Positions 34,303-44,141 of a stretch of 64,000 nt of DNA are shown piece after piece. The stretch covers positions 62,001 through 126,000 of the forward strand of contig NZ_VEVQ02000004.1 in NCBI RefSeq assembly GCF_006491595.2, in the 5' to 3' direction. Numbering within the stretch: the stretch's first letter is position 1; each line of letters opens with the position of its first letter. The translations under genes were made by a program, and so were the position numbers. The notes below the pieces were generated by a model. The model was not told where the DNA came from. It ran no database searches and saw only the letters and a program-made list of their open reading frames with translations. Source of the DNA: Flavobacterium jejuense (GTDB taxonomy: Bacteria > Bacteroidota > Bacteroidia > Flavobacteriales > Flavobacteriaceae).

Positions 34303-35409
34303 TTAATTTACTTGTTTTATCAAATAAATATAAACGGGTAAGTGATCACTAAAACCAGGAACTCCATTTGAATTTCTTTTTGGATAGCCTTTCCATCTAC
34401 CCTCGTTTTGAATCAAATAAGGCTTTTTAAATACGTTTGCTTTCCAATAAGTCCATGTAGAATAATCTCCTTTTACTAAAGGTTCAGATAACATGATTTG
34501 GTCAAAAATATTCCAAGAGTCTCTGTAACCTAAAGTACCTATACCTTGTTTATGCATTTTTTCCATAGGATTGTAAATACCCAGAGGTTTTAACTCATCT
34601 TTACTTCCAACTGCACCAACTCCTTTTTTAACACTTTTATTAGTAGGGTCATCATTTAAATCACCCATTGTAATAATTTTTGCTTTAGGATTAATTTTAT
34701 AAAGAGAATCTATTATTTTTCTATTCAAAGCCCCTGCAGCTTCTCGGTTTGGACTACTTTTTTTCTCACCACCAGAACGAGAAGGCCAGTGATTTACAAT
34801 AAAACTGATTTCTTCACCTTCTAAATAACCTGTTACTAATAATTGATCACGTGTGTAAATTCTTTTAGTAGAAGCATCTACCTCAACATTATCATCTGTT
34901 TCCTCTTCTTTTTCTTCTTTACTTTTCTTACCATTATTCTCAGCATCCTTATATATATATAAAGGAATGTTAGTATAGCTTACAGGTGTAAAGTATTTTT
35001 CTTGATATAATAAAGCTACATCTATTCCTCTTTTATCAGGAGAATCAAAATGAACAATCTTATATCCTTTATTAATTAGAGTTGGATGTTTTACCAAATC
35101 TTCAAGTACACGTCTGTTTTCAATTTCACAAGCCCCAATTACCACAGGAGAATTCGCAGGATTTTCATCTGTTCCTATTTCAATAATAACCCTACTTAAA
35201 TTATCTAACTTCTTTCTGTAATTCTTATAAGTCCAACCTTTGTTTGGTAAATACTCTTCATCAAAAGTTATTGGATCATTTATAGTGTCAAAAAGATTTT
35301 CAAAATTATAAAAAGCTACTGTATGAATTTTAAATTTCTTATCTTGTGAAAACGATTTGTTTATTGCGAAAATCACAATAAAAGTGATTAAAAAATGTTT
35401 AATTTTCAT
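34303..35409 (-). CDS. secreted endonuclease/exonuclease/phosphatase (EEP) family protein
   Basis: 368 residues with a signal peptide (AINKSFSQ). EEP-fold motifs are present: FYNFENLFDT (metal-binding Glu), VNHWPSRSGG, GDLNDDPTNKS and the C-terminal SDHLPVYI with the catalytic Asp-His. By family knowledge a Mg-dependent phosphodiesterase or nuclease acting outside the cytoplasm. A charged insertion (KKSKEEKEEETDDNVEV, about 160-175) is unusual. It is divergent from the TonB receptor gene 140 nt away, suggesting the two serve one uptake process. Confidence 0.9.
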   Translation of the reverse strand: MKIKHFLITFIVIFAINKSFSQDKKFKIHTVAFYNFENLFDTINDPITFDEEYLPNKGWTYKNYRKKLDNLSRVIIEIGTDENPANSPVVIGACEIENRRVLEDLVKHPTLINKGYKIVHFDSPDKRGIDVALLYQEKYFTPVSYTNIPLYIYKDAENNGKKSKEEKEEETDDNVEVDASTKRIYTRDQLLVTGYLEGEEISFIVNHWPSRSGGEKKSSPNREAAGALNRKIIDSLYKINPKAKIITMGDLNDDPTNKSVKKGVGAVGSKDELKPLGIYNPMEKMHKQGIGTLGYRDSWNIFDQIMLSEPLVKGDYSTWTYWKANVFKKPYLIQNEGRWKGYPKRNSNGVPGFSDHLPVYIYLIKQVN

Positions 35410-35482
35410 GAAATGTATGTTATGTTAATATCAATTTTGGTACAAAATCGGTGCCAAAGGTAAATAATATTATTAAAAGTTA

Positions 35483-35490
35483 TACATTTG
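35483..35490 (+). promoter_or_regulatory. putative -7 element of the TonB receptor gene
   Basis: TACATTTG matches TAnnTTTG and lies 58 nt before the ATG. No TTG is found at the right distance upstream, so a regulator may be needed. Confidence 0.35.
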
Positions 35491-35548
35491 CAGGCTGTTA
35501 AGTTTAAACCACTTAAAGTTTAAATTATTATTAATTTTTATTCTTTCT

Positions 35549-38323
35549 ATGAAAAAACTTGTATTAAGTACATTATTAGTGCTACAAGCCGTTTTTGTTT
35601 TTGCACAACAAACCTCATCCTTAAAAGGTAAGGTAGTTGATTCTAAATCACAAAAGCCTCTACAAAATGTTGTTGCAACCATTCAAAGTACCAATCAATC
35701 TGTAGTAACAGATTCAGAAGGTAATTTTACAATTAAATCGCTTCCAAACGGTGAGCCTGTTCTTTTAATCAGCTCAACTGGCTACAGAACACAAACATTT
35801 GTTTTAGAGGTTACTTCTGGACAAAATTTAGATTTAGGTACTATTGTATTAGAAGAAGATATAACTTCAGAACTACAATTAAGCTTAGTAACAATTACCG
35901 AAAATGATTTAGGCGATGACAATACTGGATCAGAAAGTACTTCTGGTCTTTTACAAGCTTCAAGAGATACATATCAACAAGCTGCTGCCTACAACTGGGG
36001 TCAAGCACGTTTTAGAATTAGAGGTTTAGATAACCAATATGGAACTACCATGATTAATGGTATTACTATGAATAAGATTTATGATGGAAGACCACAATGG
36101 AGTAATTGGGGTGGTTTAAATGATGCTACTCGTAATCAAGAATTTACGATGGGATCTACCCCTTCAGAATACACTTTTGGAGGAATATTAGGAACACAAG
36201 AAATAGACACAAGAGCTTCTCATTACAGACCTGGAAATAGAATTACAATGTCAGGAACAAATACCAACTATAGTTGGAGAGCTATGGGAACTCATGCATC
36301 AGGATTAAATGATAAAGGATGGGCTTTTGTAGTCTCAGGTTCAAGAAGATGGGCTCAAGAAGGTTATTTTGACGGAACCGATTACAGTGCAAATTCATTA
36401 TTTGCAAGTGTTGAAAAGAAATTTAACGACAAACACAGTATTAACTTCACTTCTATTTATGCAGAAAATAGTAGAGGAAAGTCATCACCAAATACTCAAG
36501 AAGTTACTGACTTAATGGGAGTAAAATATAATTCATATTGGGGATGGCAAGATGGTCAAAAAAGGAATTCAAGAGATAAAGATATTGCTGAGCCAATTAA
36601 TATGTTATCTCACTATTGGAAAATAAATGAGAATACAACTCTTAATACTAATGTTGCTTATCAAACAGGTAGCATAGGTAATACTAGACTAGATTATCAA
36701 AACGGTAACAATCCTGACCCAACTTATTACAAAAAATTACCTAGTTATTTTAACAACTTAGGCACTTATTCTGATTCAGAAATTACTGGTTTTGAAAACG
36801 ATTTCATCAATAATTCTCAAATTAATTGGAATGCTATGTATACTGCAAATCTTAATTCTGGTTTTCCAGGAAGAAGTATTTTTGTTTTATACGAAGACAG
36901 AACAGATGATTCTCAATGGAGTGCAAATTCAATCTTAAACACTAGGTTGTCTGATAATGTGTCTATGAATTCTGGAATTAATTTTAAAAAGTTAAAATCT
37001 CATAATTTCCAAAATCTATTAGACTTAATGGGAGGAACTTATTTCGCTGATATTGATCCTTTTTATTCTGGTGATAATAGTCAATCAGACTTAAATAACC
37101 CAAATAGATATGTAGGTGAAAATGATACTTATGGTTATAACTATAATTTATTTGCAACAGTTTTTGATGGTTTTACCCAATTTAAATTCAATTATAACAA
37201 ATTTGATTTTTATTTAGCGCAATCTTTTTCAAGAACTGAATATCAAAGAGAAGGTCTATATAAAAATGGAATATATGCAAATAATTCGATTGGAAAAAGT
37301 CAAAAAACAACTTATGAAAACTTTGGTTTTAAAGGTGGTTTGACCTACAAAATTAATGGTCGCCATTTATTAGATTTTAATGGTTTATATATGACAAAAG
37401 CACCAATAATGAGAAATGTGTTTTCAAATGCACGTTTAAACAACAATATCACTCCAAACTTAACAGATGAGAGTATTGTTGCTGCAGATGCTAGTTACAT
37501 TATACGATCTCCAAAATTAAAAGGACGTTTAACTGGTTTTTATAATAAAATTTCTAATAGTTCTGAAATTTCTTTCTATTATGCAGAAAGTATTGGAGAT
37601 GCAACAAGCGGAGATACAGATTCATTTGTAAGTGAAATTGTTACAGGATTAGACAAACAATCTATGGGAGCTGAACTTGGTCTTGAATATCAGATTACTT
37701 CTACTATTAAGGCAACTGCTTCTGCTTCTTATGGGCAATATATTTATTCAGATAATGCTAAATTAATCACGAATGATGATGGTAGAGCAGCTGAAGGATT
37801 AAATCCTCTACGTGATTTTGGAACTGTCTATTTAAAAGATTATCATCAACCTGGTTTACCTCAACAAGCTTATTCTTTTGGTTTAGAGTATCGTGATCCT
37901 CACTACTGGTGGATTGGAGCAAATATTAATCATTTATCTGGTAGCTATGTTGATGTTTCAAGTATTTTAAGAACAGATAACTTTACAATTGATCCTACTT
38001 CAAATGATAATTATACTGGTGCAACTCCTGAAAATGTTAGAACTATTTTAAAACAAGAAAAATTTGATGACTTTATGTTATTAAACTTAATTGGAGGAAA
38101 ATCTTGGAGAATTAGTTCAAAAAACAGAAATACATTTGGATTCTTTGTATCTATTAATAATTTATTAGATATTGAATACAAAACAGGTGGTTTTGAACAA
38201 TCTAGAAAAGCAACATATCCAGATCTAGTTGCCGATCAAGCTAATGGAACTCCATCATTTGGAACAAAATATTTCTATGGATATGGAAGAACCTATTTTG
38301 TTAATTTCTATATTAACTTCTAA
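35549..38323 (+). CDS. TonB-dependent outer-membrane receptor with N-terminal carboxypeptidase-regulatory-like domain
   Basis: 924 residues: signal peptide (VFVFAQQ), a CarboxypepD_reg-like domain (about 25-100, SLKGKVVDSKSQKPLQNVVATIQST), a plug domain (about 110-230, with RIRGLDNQYGTTMINGITMNK) and a beta-barrel ending in Phe (YFVNFYINF). It is a TonB-dependent importer of the outer membrane. There is no SusD partner; two lipoproteins of other families follow with gaps of 10 and 6 nt. The divergent EEP hydrolase suggests a phosphoester or nucleic-acid substrate, which is inference. Confidence 0.94.
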   Translation: MKKLVLSTLLVLQAVFVFAQQTSSLKGKVVDSKSQKPLQNVVATIQSTNQSVVTDSEGNFTIKSLPNGEPVLLISSTGYRTQTFVLEVTSGQNLDLGTIVLEEDITSELQLSLVTITENDLGDDNTGSESTSGLLQASRDTYQQAAAYNWGQARFRIRGLDNQYGTTMINGITMNKIYDGRPQWSNWGGLNDATRNQEFTMGSTPSEYTFGGILGTQEIDTRASHYRPGNRITMSGTNTNYSWRAMGTHASGLNDKGWAFVVSGSRRWAQEGYFDGTDYSANSLFASVEKKFNDKHSINFTSIYAENSRGKSSPNTQEVTDLMGVKYNSYWGWQDGQKRNSRDKDIAEPINMLSHYWKINENTTLNTNVAYQTGSIGNTRLDYQNGNNPDPTYYKKLPSYFNNLGTYSDSEITGFENDFINNSQINWNAMYTANLNSGFPGRSIFVLYEDRTDDSQWSANSILNTRLSDNVSMNSGINFKKLKSHNFQNLLDLMGGTYFADIDPFYSGDNSQSDLNNPNRYVGENDTYGYNYNLFATVFDGFTQFKFNYNKFDFYLAQSFSRTEYQREGLYKNGIYANNSIGKSQKTTYENFGFKGGLTYKINGRHLLDFNGLYMTKAPIMRNVFSNARLNNNITPNLTDESIVAADASYIIRSPKLKGRLTGFYNKISNSSEISFYYAESIGDATSGDTDSFVSEIVTGLDKQSMGAELGLEYQITSTIKATASASYGQYIYSDNAKLITNDDGRAAEGLNPLRDFGTVYLKDYHQPGLPQQAYSFGLEYRDPHYWWIGANINHLSGSYVDVSSILRTDNFTIDPTSNDNYTGATPENVRTILKQEKFDDFMLLNLIGGKSWRISSKNRNTFGFFVSINNLLDIEYKTGGFEQSRKATYPDLVADQANGTPSFGTKYFYGYGRTYFVNFYINF

Positions 38324-38333
38324 AAATTGCATT

Positions 38334-38954
38334 ATGAAAAAAGTTTTAAAAACAGTATTTTTAATTATTGTAACACTAGGTTTAACAACTAGCTGTGTTA
38401 ATGATGACGATTTTGTGATTCCAACAGTTTACGATTATTTATTTAATCAATCTTTTTCAGATATACCAGTTGGTTCTGGTTCAAATGAAGTAGCAATCGC
38501 ACTAGATGGGTGGGTAAATGTAAATTTACAAAATACCGGAAAATTATGGCATGGAAGAAGCTTTAATAGTAATAATCATGCTGAATTTAGTTCTTATTAT
38601 TCTAATACTGGAACTAATGACAAAGCTTGGTTAATTACTCCTAAACTAAATTTAACAAATAGTTCTGGGGAGATATTATCTTTCACTACTAAGTATAGAT
38701 ATTCTAACGGTGATGTTTTAAAAGTTTATATTTCAACAGATTTTGATGGTAGTGAAGCTAACATATCTACTGCAAACTGGATAGAGTTAGAAATTACTTT
38801 ACCTACTACTGATGATGAAGTTACAAATAGTGGTGCAATTGACCTTAGTTCATATGAAAGTGATAATGTTCGTATAGCTTTTGTTTACACTGGAAGTAAA
38901 GCAGGTATTACAACTACTTGCCAATTAGACAATATTAAAATTTCAAAAAATTAA
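38334..38954 (+). CDS. surface lipoprotein with choice-of-anchor J domain
   Basis: 206 residues from ATG 38334, chosen because it begins a lipoprotein signal (MKKVLKTVFLIIVTLGLTTSC, Cys21); an upstream in-frame ATG at 38229 lies inside the TonB gene. The mature part is a jelly-roll adhesin domain of choice-of-anchor J type (NDKAWLITPKLNLTNSSGEILSFTTKYRYSNGDVLKVYIST). Next to a TonB receptor it probably is the ligand-binding partner at the surface. Confidence 0.85.
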   Translation: MKKVLKTVFLIIVTLGLTTSCVNDDDFVIPTVYDYLFNQSFSDIPVGSGSNEVAIALDGWVNVNLQNTGKLWHGRSFNSNNHAEFSSYYSNTGTNDKAWLITPKLNLTNSSGEILSFTTKYRYSNGDVLKVYISTDFDGSEANISTANWIELEITLPTTDDEVTNSGAIDLSSYESDNVRIAFVYTGSKAGITTTCQLDNIKISKN

Positions 38955-38960
38955 TAAGCT

Positions 38961-40280
38961 ATGAAATATATTAAAGTAATTTTAGTAACAGCCATCTTTA
39001 CAACACTTTCAAGTTGTGTAACAGGTGACGACTACAACTCTCCTGATTTAACTGGAGAATGTGTAACAATGACTGATGATATTGCGATTGAAGATATTAC
39101 TACAACAGCAAACTCAAATCCGCAATTATGGAATAGTACTAATGGTTCTATTTTAGAAGCATTTGTGACCTCTTCAGATGAGGGAGGTAATTTCTATAAA
39201 TCTATCTCAATGGTTGCCTATGATGATAACCAAAATGAATTTGGCTTTAGTATTCCTGTAGATCAATATAACTTATTTAATGAGTTTGAACCAGGAAGAA
39301 AAATTTATATAAAGATGGATAATTTATACTATGAAATTTATAATGGATTAGTAGTTGGTAGTTCATATAATGGAAGCGTTGGAAGAATTGCTATTGAAGA
39401 ATACAACAAAGTATTATTACACGGTTGTGAGAAAATTAATGAAGAAAATTTAGTTCACCATATTTCAATTACAGATGCGTTAAATGATTCCTATTTAAAT
39501 AAGCTAATTGAATTTGAAAACGTACAGTTTGCAAATTCAGCTGTTGGTAAAACATATTATGACTCAAATAATACAGCTGGTACAGGAACTAATCATAATA
39601 TAATAGATGCCGATGGAAATTCAATTATAGTAAGAACAAGTGAATATGCTAATTTTGCTGGAGAAAAAGTACCTGAAGGAAATGGAAAGATTAGAGGAGT
39701 TTTAACAAAATTTGGTTCAACTTACCAATTCTTGATAAGAACCTTATATGATGTAAAATTAAATAACCCAAGAGCAGATTATACTTTTTTAAATTCTGTT
39801 AACGAACCATTTGAAAGTTATGGAAATAATGCTTCAAGTTTTACAAAGTATTTCAATTTGGCAACTGCTGGTACTTATTTATGGCAAGTAAAAACTTTTA
39901 GTAATAACAAATACATTCAAATGTCAGCTTACAACTCAGGTGGTTCAAATAGAGCTTTATTTATTGTACCTGTTAATTTTGATAATATAAGTAACCTTTC
40001 TTTCAAAACTAAAGATGGCTATAACAATGGTAGTGCGTTAAAAGTGTACTATTCCTTAAATTTTGACCCACAAAACCCAAGTAACGGAACATTAACAGAC
40101 ATAACTTCCAATTTTTCTATAGCAACAGGTTCAACTTCTGGCTATGCTGCTAATTTTACAAATAGTGGGACTTATAACTTTACTGGAACATCTGGTTATG
40201 GATACGTGATTTTTGAATATGTAGGAAGTGCAACTGGTGTAACTACTACTATGCAAATTGACGACATTGTTTTAAATTAA
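38961..40280 (+). CDS. surface lipoprotein, DUF5689 plus choice-of-anchor J domains
   Basis: 439 residues with lipobox LSSC (Cys19). Residues about 40-260 resemble DUF5689, an OB-like domain of Bacteroidota surface lipoproteins (EAFVTSSDEGGNFYKSISMVAYDD), and residues about 275-439 are a choice-of-anchor J jelly-roll related to that of the preceding protein (FDNISNLSFKTKDGYNNGSALKVYYS). Starts 6 nt after the previous stop and is followed by a terminator, closing a three-gene operon with the TonB receptor. Confidence 0.85.
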   Translation: MKYIKVILVTAIFTTLSSCVTGDDYNSPDLTGECVTMTDDIAIEDITTTANSNPQLWNSTNGSILEAFVTSSDEGGNFYKSISMVAYDDNQNEFGFSIPVDQYNLFNEFEPGRKIYIKMDNLYYEIYNGLVVGSSYNGSVGRIAIEEYNKVLLHGCEKINEENLVHHISITDALNDSYLNKLIEFENVQFANSAVGKTYYDSNNTAGTGTNHNIIDADGNSIIVRTSEYANFAGEKVPEGNGKIRGVLTKFGSTYQFLIRTLYDVKLNNPRADYTFLNSVNEPFESYGNNASSFTKYFNLATAGTYLWQVKTFSNNKYIQMSAYNSGGSNRALFIVPVNFDNISNLSFKTKDGYNNGSALKVYYSLNFDPQNPSNGTLTDITSNFSIATGSTSGYAANFTNSGTYNFTGTSGYGYVIFEYVGSATGVTTTMQIDDIVLN

Positions 40281-40301
40281 AAATAAAATTTATTAAAATT
40301 T

Positions 40302-40339
40302 AAAAGCGGTTCATTTAATAAATTGAATCGCTTTTTTTA
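40302..40339 (+). terminator. terminator of the TonB receptor operon
   Basis: AAAGCGGTTCA...TGAATCGCTTT stem with one mismatch and a T7 run, 22 nt past the stop. Confidence 0.85.
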
Positions 40340-40376
40340 TTGAAATAAAATAATAAAAACCTATTTAATAAGTAAA

Positions 40377-40796
40377 ATGATAAGAATTTGTATCCTAGTA
40401 GTATTTTTAATTTTGAGTTCTTGTAACTTAAATAACAAAAAGAAATACCAAGAAGCAGAAAAAATAATTGAGCGCTATTATAAAACCTATAATTTTTATA
40501 GCGATATATCTGAGTTTGATGTTTTGTTAACAGATGATTTCAAAAGTAGATACAAGCAGGATTTTATTAAAAACACTCAAATGTTTAAAGATAGTTTTGG
40601 GCCCGTTATTAATTATAAAAATGAAAGAATGACTCTTCTCTCTGAGGGTTTAAGTACACAAAATATTAGAGTAGTCTATGATGTAGAATATAAGAAGTTT
40701 TATAATAAAGAAGTTTTTGATTTAACAAAAGACTCTGTAGACAATCGATTTAAAATTAATGCTTATAAATTAGACACATATAAACTTAAGGATTAA
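40377..40796 (+). CDS. small lipoprotein, function unknown
   Basis: 139 residues with lipobox (LILSSC, Cys16) and a mature part of alternating helix and strands resembling a small NTF2/cystatin-like fold (QEAEKIIERYYKTYNFYSDISEFDVLLTDDFK), which is a guess from the pattern. Single gene between the TonB operon and hflX. Confidence 0.72.
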   Translation: MIRICILVVFLILSSCNLNNKKKYQEAEKIIERYYKTYNFYSDISEFDVLLTDDFKSRYKQDFIKNTQMFKDSFGPVINYKNERMTLLSEGLSTQNIRVVYDVEYKKFYNKEVFDLTKDSVDNRFKINAYKLDTYKLKD

Positions 40797-40807
40797 GACC
40801 TTTATTA

Positions 40808-40841
40808 TTGAACTCTTTATGCTAAATAATCTTTACCTTTG
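40808..40841 (+). promoter_or_regulatory. promoter of hflX
   Basis: TTG at 40808-40810 and TACCTTTG at 40834-40841 with a 23-nt spacer match the Bacteroidota consensus. Transcription would start about 12 nt before the ATG at 40860. Confidence 0.6.
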
Positions 40842-40859
40842 TATGGTTAAAGAAAGGCT

Positions 40860-42092
40860 ATGTTAGAAAAAATAGAACATCAATTTGAAAAAACCGCTAT
40901 TGTAGGTATTGTTACACAAAATCAAGATGAAGATAAATTAAGGGAATATCTAGACGAGTTAGAGTTCTTAACTTATACCGCTGGAGGAGAAGTTGTAAAA
41001 CGATTTTCTCAAAAAATGGATAAACCTAATCCAAAAACTTTTGTTGGAACTGGAAAATTAGAAGAAATCAAATACTACATTAAAGATAATGATATCACAA
41101 CTCTTATCTTCGATGACGAATTAACCCCTTCACAATTAAAAAATATTACAAAAGAACTAGATTGTAAGGTTTTAGACCGAACTAACCTTATCCTAGATAT
41201 TTTTGCGCAAAGAGCACAAACGTCTTATGCGAGAACGCAAGTTGAATTAGCACAATGCCAATATTTATTACCTCGTCTTACAGGAATGTGGACACACTTA
41301 GAACGTCAACGAGGTGGAATTGGAATGCGTGGGCCAGGAGAAACAGAAATTGAAACGGATAGACGAATTGTACGTGATAGAATTTCACTATTGAAAGAAA
41401 AAATCAAGACAATCGACAAACAGATGGGTGTTCAGAGAGGGAATCGCGGTGCAATGGTTAGAGTAGCTTTAGTAGGTTATACCAATGTAGGAAAATCTAC
41501 TTTAATGAATGCTATTGGAAAAAGTGATGTTTTTGTTGAAAACAAACTTTTTGCTACGCTAGACACAACTGTTCGAAAAACGGTTATAAGGAATTTACCC
41601 TTCCTTTTAAGCGATACAGTTGGTTTTATTAGAAAACTACCTACTCAACTTGTAGAATCTTTTAAAAGCACCTTAGACGAGGTTAGGGAAGCTGATTTGT
41701 TATTACATGTTGTCGATATTTCTCATCCTGATTTCGAAGATCATATTGCATCTGTAAATGAAATATTAAAAGATATTAAAAGTAATGATAAAGCTACAAT
41801 AATGGTTTTCAATAAAATTGATGCTTTTAAATCAGTATATTTCGACGAGAATGATCTAAGTATTGAAAAAACAACCAAACATTTTACGTTGGAAGATTGG
41901 AAACAAACATGGATGAATAAAATAGGTGAAGACAATACTTTGTTTATTTCAGCAACTGATAAATTGAATTTTGAAGAGTTTAGAGAAAAAGTGTATGAAG
42001 CAGTGAGAGAAATTCATATCACTCGTTTTCCTTACAATAAATTTCTTTATCCTGAATATAAAGAAGCGATTGAAAACGAATCTGAATCATAA
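40860..42092 (+). CDS. hflX: GTPase HflX
   Basis: 410 residues. The N-terminal HflX domain (NPKTFVGTGKLEEIKYYI) and the linker ERQRGGIGMRGPGETEIETDRR are diagnostic; the G domain has G1 (GYTNVGKST), G3 (DTVGFIRKLP) and G4 (NKID). HflX binds the 50S ribosomal subunit and splits stalled or heat-damaged ribosomes. A bidirectional terminator follows. Confidence 0.97.
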   Translation: MLEKIEHQFEKTAIVGIVTQNQDEDKLREYLDELEFLTYTAGGEVVKRFSQKMDKPNPKTFVGTGKLEEIKYYIKDNDITTLIFDDELTPSQLKNITKELDCKVLDRTNLILDIFAQRAQTSYARTQVELAQCQYLLPRLTGMWTHLERQRGGIGMRGPGETEIETDRRIVRDRISLLKEKIKTIDKQMGVQRGNRGAMVRVALVGYTNVGKSTLMNAIGKSDVFVENKLFATLDTTVRKTVIRNLPFLLSDTVGFIRKLPTQLVESFKSTLDEVREADLLLHVVDISHPDFEDHIASVNEILKDIKSNDKATIMVFNKIDAFKSVYFDENDLSIEKTTKHFTLEDWKQTWMNKIGEDNTLFISATDKLNFEEFREKVYEAVREIHITRFPYNKFLYPEYKEAIENESES

Positions 42093-42097
42093 GATAA

Positions 42098-42140
42098 CAA
42101 TCAAAAAGCTGGATATAGTAATCCAGCTTTTTGATTGTTT
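42098..42140. terminator. bidirectional terminator between hflX and the coiled-coil gene
   Basis: A perfect 17-bp inverted repeat (CAATCAAAAAGCTGGAT) with a 6-nt loop between two convergent genes; T runs inside the arms serve either direction. Confidence 0.9.
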
Positions 42141-42149
42141 TGCTTTTTA

Positions 42150-43085
42150 TTAATCTAATTTAAAACTTCTAGAAGATAATAACTTTCCTTTTGAACTGAA
42201 GATATTTAAAAAATAAACTCCTTTATCTAAGTTTAAACCTTGAGTAGAAAATTCTTCTTCTATTTCTGTAACTTGTTCCTCATACTCTACATTAGATTTA
42301 AAACTATAAACTAGTTCTTTATCATCAATAAAAAAACTTTTTGTCTTTCCTACATTTTTATTGTTAGTATCAAAAATCTGAACATAAAAAACATTCATTC
42401 TTTTATCATTACTCTTATCAACATATAGAGTGTACCTTAGACCCAAACTATTTACTTTAGAAGCACTTGTCGTTTCCTTTTTAATTCCTGACTCTTTTTT
42501 ATGATAGGTTTGAACACTTGAGTTTAACAAACGAATGTTCTCTTCAAGTTCCCTAACAATTTCCTTAATTGGTGACTCTATATCTTCTTTCCTAGCTAAA
42601 CTTTTATCTGAAGTTGCCTCTGATGAGTAATTGACACTTTCATCTGAAACCAATTTTTCTTTATTTGAAGCCCGTTTTTCAGCAGACAACTTATCATAAT
42701 CCTTTCTCGCTTTTGCCAATTCATTTTTTAAAGACATTAGCTTAGACACATCTTTTTCTAAAGATTCTATTTTAGAGATTAGCTCTTCAACTTGTTGGTA
42801 TTTTACTTCAAGTTCAGACTTAAGCGAATCGTTTTCTGTTTCTAAAGTTTGAAATTTTTCTAATTGCTCCTTAAGTTCTTGCATTAACAATTCTTTTTCA
42901 CTAATTAGCTTTTCTATTTCAATATAAGATTTTTCTAAATCAGATTCTAGCTCAGAAGAATTAAAAATATTTAAATTTTTACCAAAACTTGTATTGGTAA
43001 GCAAGAAACTAGATGCTAGAACTATTAATGTTACACAAGATAACACCAATGACCATAAAGCCATTTTATACTTTTTTCTTACCAT
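42150..43085 (-). CDS. membrane-anchored coiled-coil protein
   Basis: 311 residues: one N-terminal membrane helix (about 8-32), a coiled coil over about 42-135 (SYIEIEKLISEKELLMQELKEQ...), a second charged helical stretch to about 200, and a C-terminal beta domain of about 100 residues (LGLRYTLYVDKSNDKRMNVFYVQIFD). The last 25 residues (LDKGVYFLNIFSSKGKLLSS) look superficially like a type IX secretion sorting tail, but the rest of the protein does not fit a secreted cargo. The domain is not one I can name. It lies 25 nt after the DUF3078 gene on the same strand. Confidence 0.75.
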   Translation of the reverse strand: MVRKKYKMALWSLVLSCVTLIVLASSFLLTNTSFGKNLNIFNSSELESDLEKSYIEIEKLISEKELLMQELKEQLEKFQTLETENDSLKSELEVKYQQVEELISKIESLEKDVSKLMSLKNELAKARKDYDKLSAEKRASNKEKLVSDESVNYSSEATSDKSLARKEDIESPIKEIVRELEENIRLLNSSVQTYHKKESGIKKETTSASKVNSLGLRYTLYVDKSNDKRMNVFYVQIFDTNNKNVGKTKSFFIDDKELVYSFKSNVEYEEQVTEIEEEFSTQGLNLDKGVYFLNIFSSKGKLLSSRSFKLD

Positions 43086-43110
43086 GGTGGTTAATAGTTT
43101 AAGGTGGTAA

Positions 43111-44022
43111 TTAAAATCCGTAATTAAATCCTAAACCAAATACTTCTCTAATTTGAAATGCTCCAATTGCATTATCGTCATAAATAGCTTGGAAAGCTAT
43201 ATTTGTAGAGATGTATTTGTTAATTTTCATAACCAAATTCATTTGATAATCGATGTCCACATTTTGTGGATTTTCCAAATAATTTGAATATAAATTCAAT
43301 ATATTTTCCATAGAGACATTCTCCATGATATTAAATTTATAATACCCATTCAAAGCTGCTCCAAATTCAAAGCGTGATGATTTTCCTTGTTCTACACCAA
43401 AAGCAGATCCAAACTCAGTGAAATGCTTATGAACATAAATCAAACGTGAAGTAGCTGGTGCTATATTAACTTTTAAATTATCATTCTTTTTCCATAACAT
43501 ACCAGGACCAGCTTGTAAATAGGCTGGAGAAAAGAAGTGAGAGTTTTTTATAAAAATTATTTCACTGGTTACAGGATCAGCAGCTTTTACAAATCCAGCA
43601 TCCATTTGTGTTTTGAAATTTAAAAATCCTGAATAAAACCAATATCCCTTTGCCTTTTTACCTATAAGAGATGTGAATTCTAAACGATCATCTGATTTAG
43701 TAGTTTCTTGTCCTTTTAATTTATTGATACCATAAGCAGCAATAAATTTATTATCCCAAATTAACTCAGGTGTCTTATAATTAAAATCATAATTTAAACC
43801 TGCATTTCCTGCAATGTTTGAAGTACCTCCACCTAACCATTCATTATTAAAAGCCGATTGATTAAAAAGTAAGACAAAATTTCCTCCTCTTTTCCAACCC
43901 ATGTTAATCGTGTCTTTTGATTTCTTTTCAGCAGCAGATGTAGTGTTAATCAATTCTCCTTCAGTTTTCTGCGAAAAAACACTTAAAGATATAAAGGAAA
44001 CAATTAAAAATAACTTTTTCAT
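43111..44022 (-). CDS. DUF3078 outer-membrane protein
   Basis: 303 residues with signal peptide (MKKLFLIVSFISLSVFSQ). The text INMGWKRGGNFVLLFNQSAFNNEWLGGGTSNIAGNAGLNYDFNYK and a beta-strand-rich remainder ending in Phe (GLGFNYGF) are characteristic of DUF3078, predicted outer-membrane barrels of Bacteroidota without known function. Probably co-transcribed with the coiled-coil gene that follows. Confidence 0.9.
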   Translation of the reverse strand: MKKLFLIVSFISLSVFSQKTEGELINTTSAAEKKSKDTINMGWKRGGNFVLLFNQSAFNNEWLGGGTSNIAGNAGLNYDFNYKTPELIWDNKFIAAYGINKLKGQETTKSDDRLEFTSLIGKKAKGYWFYSGFLNFKTQMDAGFVKAADPVTSEIIFIKNSHFFSPAYLQAGPGMLWKKNDNLKVNIAPATSRLIYVHKHFTEFGSAFGVEQGKSSRFEFGAALNGYYKFNIMENVSMENILNLYSNYLENPQNVDIDYQMNLVMKINKYISTNIAFQAIYDDNAIGAFQIREVFGLGFNYGF

Positions 44023-44141
44023 TTTTGTTTATTTTAAAATTTGAGGTACAAATTTAACTTAATCCTACAATTAAGGTATAAAAACTTACAAACAATGAAT
44101 GGTATTTCGGTTTAAATGGCACTTTTATAAGACAAAATACA

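Noticed and set aside
38229..38333. An N-terminal extension of the choice-of-anchor J lipoprotein
   Set aside because: The extension overlaps the TonB receptor gene and would bury the lipoprotein signal.
35549..40280. A polysaccharide utilisation locus (SusC/SusD)
   Set aside because: No SusD-type protein follows the receptor; the lipoproteins have DUF5689 and jelly-roll domains.
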